From assembly GCA_000469685.2 (NCBI GenBank), contig LS997567.1:11049325-11113324 (forward strand): 64,000 nt of DNA, given 5' to 3'. This stretch comes from Haemonchus contortus (Eukaryota > Nematoda > Chromadorea > Rhabditida > Trichostrongylidae). The notes under the pieces were generated by a model. That model searched no databases, was not told the DNA's origin, and worked only from the letters and a program-made list of their open reading frames with translations. The translations under genes and the position numbers were made by a program. Shown here one piece after another: positions 26,701 through 36,945 of the stretch (positions within the stretch are counted from its first letter, which is position 1; the number at the start of each line of letters is the position of its first letter).

Positions 26701-29043
26701 CAGGGCCATGTCAAGCTGCCTAAAAAGAGAAGGACCAAGATGGCGATCTGTCCTTCCAATGCAGGTGATGCAAGCCAGGAAGATCAAATACGACGTCATT
26801 GGACTGACCGAGACGAGATGGCACCCGTTGCACGCCATTTTTGAAAATGGGGAAGAGCTGTTAACTGCAACATGCGACAGCGGAGGCGCAGGCGGTGTAG
26901 GTGTCTTCGTAACCCGCACTTGGCCTTGATCATCTATTCGTACAAAGACTTGGCAACCTGAATCGAACGTTTGCGATTGAGAATATGTGGCTCAACCCCA
27001 GCTCTAACAATTTTCGCTGTTTGCACACCAACATCGAGCTACGACGGAGAAGAGCTGGAAGCATTTTATATCGATTCAGAGGGGCTCCACAGAGAAGACC
27101 GTACTTTCTTCGAGATCTTCGTCGGTGATTCCAATGCCACGACTGGTCCATAAGAACGGCTGAAATGCTCCACATCGGGGCTCACATAAACGAATGGAAT
27201 GAGCAGGGTGAAAGCCTGCCCGAGTTAATAATGTCGACCTACACTTTCCATGGTAACTCGTAGTTCCAGGAGCCCTCTAATTCCCGATGGACATAGGGGT
27301 CCACTGGTGGGCAATACCATAATGAAATAGATCACATCATCGTCAATCAATAGTTTTGCCTGACTGACGTCGTATTGTTACGAAGTTCTACACGGGTTCG
27401 GTTCATTGCCTCCTCTGCGCTGAATGTCGCTTTTCAACGCGTGGAGAGGAAGCTGTGAAGTGCGAAAAACGAAGCCCCACAACAGTTGTAAACTGAGATC
27501 ACTTCGTCTCACTGGCGAGTTTGGGTGAAGATTTCCTTAGAGACCACATCGTTGAAGAATACGACCATCTCGTCGAACATCTTCACGTCCGAACTTGCAA
27601 AGCTATGCAGAGCAGTGATAAAGGAAGATCTGAAAGAGAGAAAAGCAGCGGTTTCGACCGAAACCGCCGCGGCTAGAAAGAGCATTCACAAAACCCGTCG
27701 AAGCTTCGTCAGTTATAAGACCAAGACCTCATAGATGACCTTCACCACTGCCCTTCGAGATGCAGTAACTGTTCCGTACAGTTACTGCATCTCGAAGGGC
27801 AATGGAGGACATTTATGATTTCAATCGTGATTTCTTCGAAAGCCACGCCTACCTCCTACCTATCATTTCAGGCAAAACCGATATGTCGTCCCTTCAGTTC
27901 TCCCTTCCAATATTGGGCATCCCATCTCATCTAGAAGTGAGGGACGGCCTACGGTCTGACAAGATCGGAGCAGAACATCTTAAGAGTCTTCCGCCAGTCA
28001 TTGTAAAAATCCTGGACCCTTCACGCGGTACCTGTAGAAACTCACTTCGCGGACTTCGCGGAAAACTAGCAAATTAGTGCGATTGTATAAGAAGGGAGAT
28101 CTAGGTGACATTGAGAAATATTGCCCAATTTGCCTGCTGTCTGTAATCTATTAATTTTTCACTCTTAACATCCTAAACAGGATTGGCAGAATATTAAGTG
28201 AAGGATGGCCGTGCGAGCAAGTAGGGTTTCGGAGAGGGTTCAGAACAATCGATCACATCCTCACCGTTAGAAAACCCAAGAAGTATCGCGAGGGTATCGA
28301 ATGCCGTTACGTCTTACCTTCATCGATTTGAAGAAGGCTTTGATACCGTCGGGATAGAAGCGGTAATTGAGGCCCTGGGCAATCAGGGTGTTCCTACAAT
28401 ATATAAGGATGCTTCATGGGCTCTACAGCGACTTCACGACCAGGATCTCGGAATTCTCTAAGGGAATCATCAACGTGAGGAGAGCGACTCGATAGGGCGA
28501 TACCATCTCGCCCAAACATTTCAGCACCGCTCTCGAGAACATCGTGCGTCGTATGGAATGGGGAGGCATGGGAGTGAAGGCCGACAGCCGCCGCTTACAT
28601 CATCTCGCTTTGCAGATGACATCGTGCTGATAACACCGAGCATCGAGAGGCGAACCAAATGCTGGCCGAATTCGACAAGGCTTGCAGAAAGGTTGGATTA
28701 AGATTAAAGCTCATAAGACCACGTTCATGAGAAACGGAGTGGTCCCTGATGCTCCCTTCACGTTGAACGGAACGAGTATCTCCGAATGCTCTAGCTATGT
28801 GTATCTAGGTCGGGAAGTCAACATGATGAACGACTTAGCTCCGAAGCTGTGCGGAGGGAAACGCGCCGCGTGGGGAGCATCTAAGAATATCGAGGGAGTA
28901 GTGAAGAAGACAAAGAACATCCGGCTCCGCGCTCACCTTTTCGACACTGCTGTCCTTCCTGCTTTGACAGCGCCTCAGAGACTTGGACTCTGCGAGAGCC
29001 TGATGAGCATGCAGTCAGCATCCATGTTCGACTCTCAATGAAC
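26690..29043 (+). mobile_element. RTE-type LINE, full order but broken
   Basis: An apurinic-type endonuclease starts at about 26785 (KIKYDVIGLTETRWHPLHA, GGAGGVGVFVTRT), continuing with VGDSNATTGP near 27125 and a DHIIV-like motif near 27330. RT follows: TFIDLKKA at 28318, RQGDTISPKHFSTALENIV-like sequence at 28490-28550, an FADDIVLI-like block at 28610-28630 (broken), and a C-terminal region at 28682-29041 (FTLNGTSISECSSYVYLGR, LRAHLFDTAVLPALT). The family is RTE, abundant in hookworms and other nematodes. Many frameshifts and stops mean no function. A perfect hairpin interrupts the linker at 27749-27801. Confidence 0.85.
27749..27801. repeat. Perfect 24-bp-arm hairpin in the RTE LINE
   Basis: TGCCCTTCGAGATGCAGTAA continues to 27772 and is followed by a 5-base loop (TCCGT, 27773-27777) and an exact reverse complement to 27801. 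It lies where an intact RTE would code straight through, so the right or left arm looks like a local inverted duplication. Confidence 0.9.
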
Positions 29044-29045
29044 CT

Positions 29046-29400
29046 TGGCATGGCTTTGGATTGATTTTATTTTTAAACTTTCCATAAAACCAGCTACCAA
29101 GATGTTAAATAGATTATTATCAACTTACGTTTCGGCGTTATCGCCTTCTTCAAAGTTGGAAACCTAAAGATAATCGCTATCCGTCCCTCATTCAACAATT
29201 CAACTTCAAAAACCGGTTCAAGCTTTAGATGATATGCCATATCCCTCTCGCCGTGATACCGGAGGCGTATAAAACCCACAAAAGTCAGAAAAAGGCGAGA
29301 GATCACTAGCTACGGCTAGGCACTCGTCCTTCCTATTCATTTTTGGGGACCTGGCGTTGATGAAAATTCTTCAAGTGTTTTCCACGCCGAAGTGGTGGTT
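29046..29400 (-). mobile_element. Penelope-like element 3' fragment with hammerhead-like core
   Basis: On the minus strand a C-terminal coding piece (MNRKDECLAVASDLSPF, then FCGFYTPP; start at about 29338) matches the tail seen in the Penelope-like copies at 35262-35465 and 36595-36725. Downstream on the same strand (about 29155-29130) comes a sequence with the 3' half of a hammerhead core (GGCGATAACGCC then GAAAC). The CUGANGA box is degenerate (TTGAAGA). It is a truncated copy lying just upstream of the Gypsy-type element. Confidence 0.65.
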
Positions 29401-30093
29401 CTCGTAACAAGATCCTGACTGTAATTTTGAATACCGTACCTTTAGGGGACTCTGCTCGATGAGCACCTAAAAAGGTCTCCACCCTTGCTCGACTTAAGCC
29501 CTCCAACCCCCTATCGTAGAATTCTCCGTTTGCCTAGTTCAGTCACCCGATCCAGCTCCTGTCCGCCCTTACGATATCCCAATTAAGCAAAAGCAAGACC
29601 CCTTATGAAATGCTATAATGCATTTTTTAAAAACGGGCGATCTTTCGCCGACAGCGTCCGACTTCGACAAGATCGAAGCCATGGCACTCGCAGACCCTTG
29701 CTCGATTCGTAAGAATGGTTGCCTTTACAGAACGTGTCAACTACGCTGACGCAAGTACGAGACTCTTCTTCTCCCTGTTAAGCATCGTGAGCCCGATTGC
29801 ATTGCCTTTCACAACAGCCCAACATCTGACGTCAACCATTTTGCTTGGAAGAAAACAGTAGGCAAGATTGCTCGTAAGTTCCTTTGGCCAACTATGAAAG
29901 AAGATGTGTATCGTTACGTCCGCTCTTGCGACGCACGTCAGAAAAAACGAAGTCATCCGGCCAACCGCGAGCACCTTTTACCAATGCTCGCCGAAGCCAT
30001 TTTTCATAAGGTTTATCTCGATCTAAGTAGACCTTACCACACATCATCTTCTTCTAATTAATATATCATGTGCCTCATTGATCACTTTTCTAA

Positions 30094-31870
30094 CAAGGGA
30101 AAGATACTTATCGAAAATCTGTGTTCCAAATCTGCTAAACGATTCTGGGAACAAAGTTACGGGACCGATGCCTCCTTGTGTTATACCACCCTAATGAATG
30201 GATCACCGAGCCGAGCAAACACTGTATCTGTGCAGCGGTGGCCGAGCGGGTAGTGTAGTGGACTGAGAGACATGGCAGGCATCAAGGTTCGATCCCTTGA
30301 TGCATGCGCTCGTTTTGCTTTTCCATAAAATGTGTTCTAAACGCTTGCAAAACGTTTTTAGGCTCAATATTGGGCATCTACGGAGCTCCCGCACAATTTA
30401 GGATTCCGGGGAATAGTAATTCGATGAAAAAAATTACCACTACTGACCGTATATATATGTACGCCTCCGAACACTCAAAATAGTGTTCCGAAATCTTCGG
30501 CAACTCCTTGCATCACTTACGGTAGATGGCGGTCGAATGAGTCATCCGACCACAGCCCTCTTTGGGAGGGACACGGCCCTCACGTTCTTCGAATACTGTC
30601 CGCGCTTTCAAAGCGGAGGTAAAAGTCAACTGGCATTGTTGGGGAAATACTGTAGAACAATAATTTATCGCTTTATGTGCATATATGATTATCCGCGAAC
30701 TCTATTCTTGAGGAAAACGCCCTTTCAAGAGACCATCCATGGCAAATGTGATGGTGCGGTGAGGCATGGTACCATGATGCTGTACACAAAACCCTGAATC
30801 CACCAACGGCTTGCTTTGAAGTTTTCTCCAATGGTCCTCCATTGTTGATTTAAAGCGGTATCCGGTGGAAATGACTGCCGTGTAAAGGGATCACTTATAA
30901 AAATATCCGCTGTTCTCCATAGGTGGGCAGATCGGTCCGCTTGTTTTGCACCTAATAGTTGCGACCAACCAAAAAACTCGAACTATAGGAGACTATCGAC
31001 TCATCTACCAGCGCCATGAAATTGGAGCTCATTGGTCAGATCACAAACTTGAAAGCTACGTTTCACTGCGGAACCTCTACATCCTTCCGAAAGTGTGCGT
31101 CCATCGTCGCTGTCATCATCAGGCGACCGCAGAGGATCATTGTGATCGCCTTTCACGGACTCGACTTCCTCACAAAGGATAACGGGCTTATTTTCACAGC
31201 ATCGATAAGTGCGGTTTGAAAGCTCTTCATTACCGCCCCTTCCTAGGTGGTGCCCACGTTATGCTGCAAGAACGAAAGTTCTCCATCAGGTATGATGACA
31301 CCACCTTTGGTCAGAATATTTGCTGTTAACATATAGAATAGCTTTTGACGCGATGAATCATTTGAAACCTTCCTCCTTGAAGCTTCTTGAACCCATTTTG
31401 AGCAAATGCTCAGAATTCCTCTTTTGTTCGAATGTAACTCCAGTAACTCCACCCTTATTCGGCAGGTGAGGGGCAAAAAAAACCTCCCTTATAATCCTTT
31501 TCAGTGTTCCTAAATTTTGAGGGAGCTCCGTAGATGCCCAATATTGAGCCTAAAAAGGTTTTGCAAGCGTTTAGAACACATTTTATGGAAAAGCAAAACG
31601 AGCGCATGCATCAAGGAATCGAACCTTGATGCCATGTCCACCAGTCAACCACACTACCCGCTCGGCCACCTTTGCACAGATACGGTGTTTGCTCGACTCG
31701 GTGATCCGTTCATTAGTGCGGTATAACACAGGGAGGCATCGGTCCCGTAACTTTGTTCCCAGAATCGTTTAGCAGATTTGGAACACAGATTTGAGATGAG
31801 CGTTCGAAACCACCTACGGGGATATACATCTCATCTTGAATGGCCACTGCGACCAAGTATCCTTCCCTTG
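30094..31870. mobile_element. Foldback TIR transposon, family 2, with tRNA-like module in each arm
   Basis: TAA flanks both ends (30091-30093 and 31871-31873), and the integrase frame FS/KYVIA is restored when it is removed. Termini are CAAGGGAAAGATACT and, reversed, CAAGGGAAGGATACT. The arms of about 400 bp are inverted copies; each contains a tRNA-like module (A box TGGCCGAGCGG, B box GGTTCGATCCC). The loop of about 800 bp has no transposase and is conserved, in opposite orientation, in the copy at 58213-59552. A remnant lies at 41101-41400. The 3-bp TAA/TTA duplication is PIF/Harbinger-like. Confidence 0.88.
30234..30310 (+). promoter_or_regulatory. tRNA-Ser/Leu-like module in the left arm of foldback family 2
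   Basis: A box TGGCCGAGCGG at 30239-30249 and B box GGTTCGATCCC at 30286-30296, the latter inside a clean T-arm (CAAGG, loop, CCTTG extended by AT/AT). The mirror copy has A box 31658-31668 and B box 31615-31625. The ends do not form a tRNA acceptor stem, so a functional tRNA is unlikely; it looks like a tRNA-derived Pol III promoter. Confidence 0.7.
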
Positions 31871-34800
31871 TAAGTACGTTATAGCTGCTTCTTTGCCTGA
31901 TTGTTCTGCGACCTCCGTCGCCCGTTGTCTCATAAACGAATGCATTCTCAACTTTGGGGCGATGACTGAGCTGACCTCTGATAACGCTTCTTGTCTCAAG
32001 GGTGACCCCACGACGGAATTGGGTACGTTACTCCGTATTAACAGGTACTTCTGTACGCCATATCGTCACGAAGGCAACGGCCTCTGTGAAAGTGTTTTCG
32101 CCACTTCACACCTGCTTGTGTTTTTTTATATAATACCAGCATCCATTCGAGAACCAATAAACTCCATTCTTTATGATATTCGGACGCGGCCGTGTATTTA
32201 GAATTGACCTTACGTTCGAGCACCAGGCCTTTAAGCATGTTCCTTTCGATGCTGATGCCAGTATCTACAAGGAACCCTTGGTTTCGACCGTTCACTTAGC
32301 CTGGACCTCCGCAGCTGCCTTTAACGCCAAGCGCAGCTTAGCGTTCAAAAGACAGTACGATAAATCGGCGTAACCCCCGATTCAAATCTCGATCGGGAAT
32401 CGAGTGTACCTTAGGGATTTCGCTCCCAAGGTCGGCCTTTCCCCTAAACGCTGCTTTCCTTGGTTGGGCCAGTTTCGGGTCATCTCAGTTGAGCATCCTC
32501 ACTTCAATATAACCAGTATCTCCTCAACTCAGTCTCCTCCTAAAAGAGTTCATATGAACCAAGTCAAAAAATGTTTTGAAATATCTGGACCAATTTTTTC
32601 TTCTCCTTGGACATCTATTGAAGAAGAAGCCGCCTTGACCCGTTCCGAGGCCGAGACTGCTGAAGTCGTAGGTTACTCACATACCGTAACACACCTGCCC
32701 TCAGCCTCTCCTACTCCCTCAGTCTCTCACTCACACATCACACGCTTTCATGGACGTACGACTTCCATTTAGCCTTTCACTTGCTTCAATCTACCATCTG
32801 GTCATTTGTGGTCATCCTCCCCTTCTATTCACTTATTTTCATTTACTATTGATTGCTCTTTTGTATCCAAACGAATTTTCAATAATTTTTCCGTTTTTGT
32901 TTCGCGATATTTGTTTTACCCTGTCCGCCGTCGACGAGACTTTATCGTGACTCACTGCATCTCCCTAGGCTCATCTGGCCCCCTCTCAGATAAGCTTACG
33001 TCCTTATTGACTTTGAGTGTTCTGTCGATCAATCTCTAGACGTAGGTGATCCTGACACCGTTCAAGACATCGACCAGGTGGTAAACGACACCCAGCCAGG
33101 TAGTGGGGCATAGTCTTCGTCCTTCTAGTTTGCCATGGCGTACTACGTCCTTTCAGGGTCTCCGCTCCCTCCGAAGCCGGTAGACTCTACCGACCCGAGC
33201 GTGGGGGATTCTATGGTGCTTGATGACGCTTCGGTGACCGTACCGTCCCGGGACATGGACGATTTGCTCATCGATCCAGCTCTTACGTCGTCTCTGGACA
33301 TGGATACTGCACCCCCCTTGTGACCCTGCCATGGCCCTCCAACGTCACCTCGGGGGCCGATGTCATCATAGATGAGCCTGCTGGAGCTGTTGCTCTTACG
33401 CGAGAGCCTGTTGTTACTTCAGCTTCTTCGATCGATTCTGCTAATTCTTCGACTACATCGGAAGCGAAAAATTCCACGAAGTTTTCCTATGCTAACGTCA
33501 TTGCTCGCCAACAAGCAGCCGCCGCCGCTAGGAATGCCGTCTTTCTAACCACGAGACGCTTCCGCCAGCTCCAGTAAGTCGCTAACGACCCCGCAATACC
33601 GACGAAGTCTTAACTACGACTTACCGACGTTTACCCGAGTTAGCGCCACCGGATCACGCTCGTCATCTTATCGAGAGTCACCCCTGGGCGCATCTGATTA
33701 CACTTTATAATACGCCACTTCCTGCCTCCCCAGTGGAACTAGCGTCTGCGATGCCACTCGACTTGTACAGCCACATTCCCGCAGGCGGATATCTCTCGAG
33801 TAAGTTCGTTAAACGTTGTTCCCGCACACCTTCAGAGAAAAGCCTCATGTACTTCGCCGACTCCCAGTATCGAGCTGATGCGACTGGAACACGCCGTCGC
33901 ATTCCGACAGGTCTCTCAAACCATCATCGATCAACTCGTTCGCGGAGAGTACACGGCTACTGAAAACGCAGCGCCTCCTACTCTTGAAGTTTCTATGCCT
34001 GGCGCACTTCTTCCGCGAATCCGCTCTCAGTTTTTCGTCTTGCACCAGGTTGTCAACAAGGGGCTCAGCCAAGGCGCCGTTCTAGAGGCAGAGGATTTCG
34101 TCATTCCTGGCCCAGATCGACGTGAGCTCCATCTGGTCGTTCTAGACCATTACGCAACGAACGTTGCCAGCAGTACCTGAGGATTCGATCGGTTGCTCCT
34201 CTCAGTAAAGGATCTTGTATGGGTCTACACCGTAGAACCTACCAAGGCGGCTCTTCGCAACCCAGACAAGGCGCTCAAGCAAGCCCGTATTCCAAGAGCA
34301 AACACCCTCAACAGGCGCTTTCCACATTTCTTCCGAGCAAAAGAGTTCACGCTCTTCCTCCTCGATTGACCACCCGACGAACGCTCGGTATCGTCCTCTC
34401 CGTCGTAACCCGGTACGAAGGCGTGAAAGGGTTGCGCATTGCTTTCGAAGGATCTCCGGAGGTCGTACAGGTTTCTCCGTCGGTGCGCGACTTCCCATTG
34501 AGCGAAGCTGAACATGACGACCTTGTTTCGGCAAATATTAGGACAAACTCATCTTGCGCGACCGTTTCTCGGAATTTCCAGCTCCCAAGGACGCGCAGAT
34601 GAGCCTTTGCTTACTAGTAGGTGACTTCGTACCAGCTCACGCATAGGAAAGTATGCTCCCTCTGTGGGTATTCAAACTCACCGACAGCGAAAAGGAATGG
34701 ATCGCAGACAGAGCGGCCTCGTTCACCAACTACCCGCGCATTTCAGCCGAATCTCGTCGACGCATGGCGCAGCTCTTCAATGCCGCTTGCTCTACATTGG

Positions 34801-35058
34801 TCGCAGTCAACGCCTTGAATGACGACAAAACGGCCCACAGGCTTACCGCCACCGTTCCGAGCCTAGCCGCGTTCCCTTTCCGCTTCGACTTTATAATCAC
34901 TGATATGTCTTTGGAATGCGAAGGGCGAATCACCGACCAGTCTACCTATGGATCGTGGGCTCTCAAACGCTCATCCGTGCGACCATCGAACAATCGGAGC
35001 ACTTTGAAGGTCTCGCTGAAGCCACGACCAAGATGATACAAAGTTTTATTCGGCCAAC

Positions 35059-35082
35059 GTTTCGGCCAATCGCCTTCGTCAG
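35059..35082 (-). ncRNA. Hammerhead-ribozyme-like core, left arm
   Basis: Read on minus: CTGACGA, A, GGC-GATTG-GCC (stem-loop II), GAAAC. Box CUGANGA and box GAAA are exact. Stems I and III were not resolved by eye. It is the inverted twin of the core at 36922-36945. Confidence 0.55.
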
Positions 35083-35451
35083 AGCCTGGAAGCCAAAAAA
35101 TTTTTGATACTCATCCTGACCAAACGACGTTCAGGCCTCAGCTTAGTTCAGGTGTGGCCTATAGATATCGAGGAAAGTATTGTAAATCACAATAGGTAAC
35201 CACCTGAGATGTCACAAGAAAACCGTTGACCCTCCTTTTTTGAATTGCGTATTTATACTATTCACAGTGGGGTGGGCCCGAGTGTTCTGACCCCTACCTC
35301 GGACGCCGATGGCAGTTGAAAACCACACAGGTCGAGGAACGGGGAAAGCTCGTTAGTTACAGCCAGACATTCATCTTTCCGATTCATTTTTGAATTTTTA
35401 GCGCTGATCGCAACTGGCGAGGGGTGACTGCATGACGTCAGGTGTGATCTA

Positions 35452-36347
35452 TTAGGTTGATGCATAATTATTGCGGATTTTTTCGCGACTTTTTTTCTCC
35501 CGATGTAATTTGAATACTGAGTTGGGGTTTTTCTAGAAATGATCTACTTGATTTCCTCTACAAGAGTATACTCAAAAACCCATCCGCATATTCGCGAAAT
35601 TAGGCTTAACTACTGCGAGAAAGATTGGAAGGTGGCACAGTCATTCCGCGATCTCGGTAAGCTTTCGGCGATCGAACAATCAGCCAGAGCCAACCAAGAA
35701 ATGGGATCTGCCCCTAAATCTGCCATATTCGCCAGCAAAAACTTCTATGGATCATCTCGTCAACCGTTCATCGAAAAAATGGCTAGAGAATAGAAGTTAA
35801 GTCTATTTGGATGACTTGATGGCCGATGTCAAGGCGTGGATCGTCCGCATGCATCAAAACTTCTTCGCTTTTGCGATCCGACTAACTAATAAATGGGAAG
35901 CAGTGCTTGACGTAGATGGTGAATAAGTTCCGGAGTAATTATTTGAAAATGTCTTTGCTTAGTATTTCTATAGTTTCTTCAAGTGAAATTTGCTGGAAAA
36001 AAATCCGCAGTAATCCGCGGTAATTGTGCATCAACCTAATATTTAGAGGCAGGTAAAATGCCAAAACAATCGTGTTTTGACCGCCAGGAAGTCATGTGTA
36101 CTCTCACTAGATTACCTAACGAACGATCGCTGAAAAGTTACCGAGATCGCGGAATGACTGTGCCACCTACCAATCTTTCTCGAAGTAGTTAAGCCTAATT
36201 TCGCTGATATGCGGATGGTTTCTTGAGTATATTCTTGTAGAGGAAATCAAGTAGATCATTTCTAGAAAGAACCCGAACTCAATATTCAAATTCTATCGAG
36301 AGAAAAAAAGCCGCGAAAAAATCCGCAATAATTATGCATCAACCTAA
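35452..36347. mobile_element. Internally deleted, rearranged mariner
   Basis: TA|TTAGGTTGATGCATAATTA starts it; a matching end CCTAA lies at 36035-36039 and a second at 36343-36347, both before TA. Positions 35800-35925 on + encode a transposase C-terminus (DDLMADVKAWIVRMHQNFFA, WEAVLDVDGE). The segment 36110-36347 is an inverted copy of the left 235 bp, so the copy gained an extra arm. Only a short fragment of transposase remains. Confidence 0.7.
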
Positions 36348-36921
36348 TACTTGATCAAATGCAACCTCTGTGGAGATGAGTACATGGGCGAGATCGGAGG
36401 ACCTCTAATATGCAGGGTTAAGGAAGATCTGGATGGCCTGAAGAAATCAAGGCCTAAACGCTCCCGGGGGACCATAGAAGGCACCACCACGAGGATGTAG
36501 AGCTTGGGGTATCTATCGGGGTCTTGATGCGGGAACCCGCAACCTCAGCGCGAGAGACTCTTGAAGCTTTTTGGATAAGCGCTAAAAATCCATAAATGAA
36601 TCGGAAGGATGAATGTCTGGCTGTAACTAACGAGCTTGCCCCGTTCCTCGACCAGTGTGGTTTTCAACTACCACCGGCGTCCGAGGTAGGGATCAGGACA
36701 CTCGGGCCCACCCACTGTGAATAGTATAAATATTCAATTAAAAAAATTCAATTCGCAATTCGAAAAGGAGGGTGAACGGTCTCTTTGTGACATCTAAGGT
36801 GGGTTACCTATTGTGATTTATAATACTTTTCTAGATATCTATAGGCCACACCTGAACTAAGCTGAGGTCTGAACGTCGTTTGGTCAGGATGAGTCGCAAA
36901 TATTTTTTTGGCTTCCAGGCT

Positions 36922-36945
36922 CTGACGAAGGCGATTGGCCGAAAC
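36922..36945 (+). ncRNA. Hammerhead-ribozyme-like core, right arm
   Basis: CTGACGA (36922-36928), A, GGC-GATTG-GCC, GAAAC (36941-36945), followed by GTTAGCCGAATAAAAC. These are the two invariant boxes of a hammerhead ribozyme around a short stem II. It lies downstream of the GIY-YIG-like coding tail, where Penelope-like elements carry such motifs. Confidence 0.6.

Larger units (their letters stand above)
29700..32772 (+). pseudogene. Gypsy-type integrase, interrupted
   Basis: Zinc-binding HHCC-like region: HFAWKKTVGKIARKFLWPTM, then YVRSCDARQ, where the second Cys of CxxC is Arg. The core follows: VYLDLSRPYH (first acidic residue), then after the insert YVIAASLPDCSATSVAR, LTSDNASCLKG (second Asp) and RHEGNGLCES (Glu), giving a DDE triad. 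The C-terminal part has WLGQFRVISVEHPH and KRVHMNQVKKCF, a GPY/F-like module. Integrase joins retroelement cDNA to the host chromosome. The 1777-bp foldback transposon at 30094-31870 splits the core, and further stops occur at about 30058 and 32372. Confidence 0.85.

Noticed and set aside
30234..30310. Functional tRNA gene (Ser/Leu-like)
   Set aside because: A and B boxes and a T arm are present but no acceptor stem or convincing anticodon arm forms, and it sits in a transposon arm with an inverted copy.
32038..32295. Minus-strand ORF opposite integrase
   Set aside because: Shadow of the integrase core and following region; no motif of its own.
34202..34534. Minus-strand frames opposite the helicase ORF
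   Set aside because: They are shadow frames of the GC-rich plus-strand coding sequence and carry no recognisable domain.
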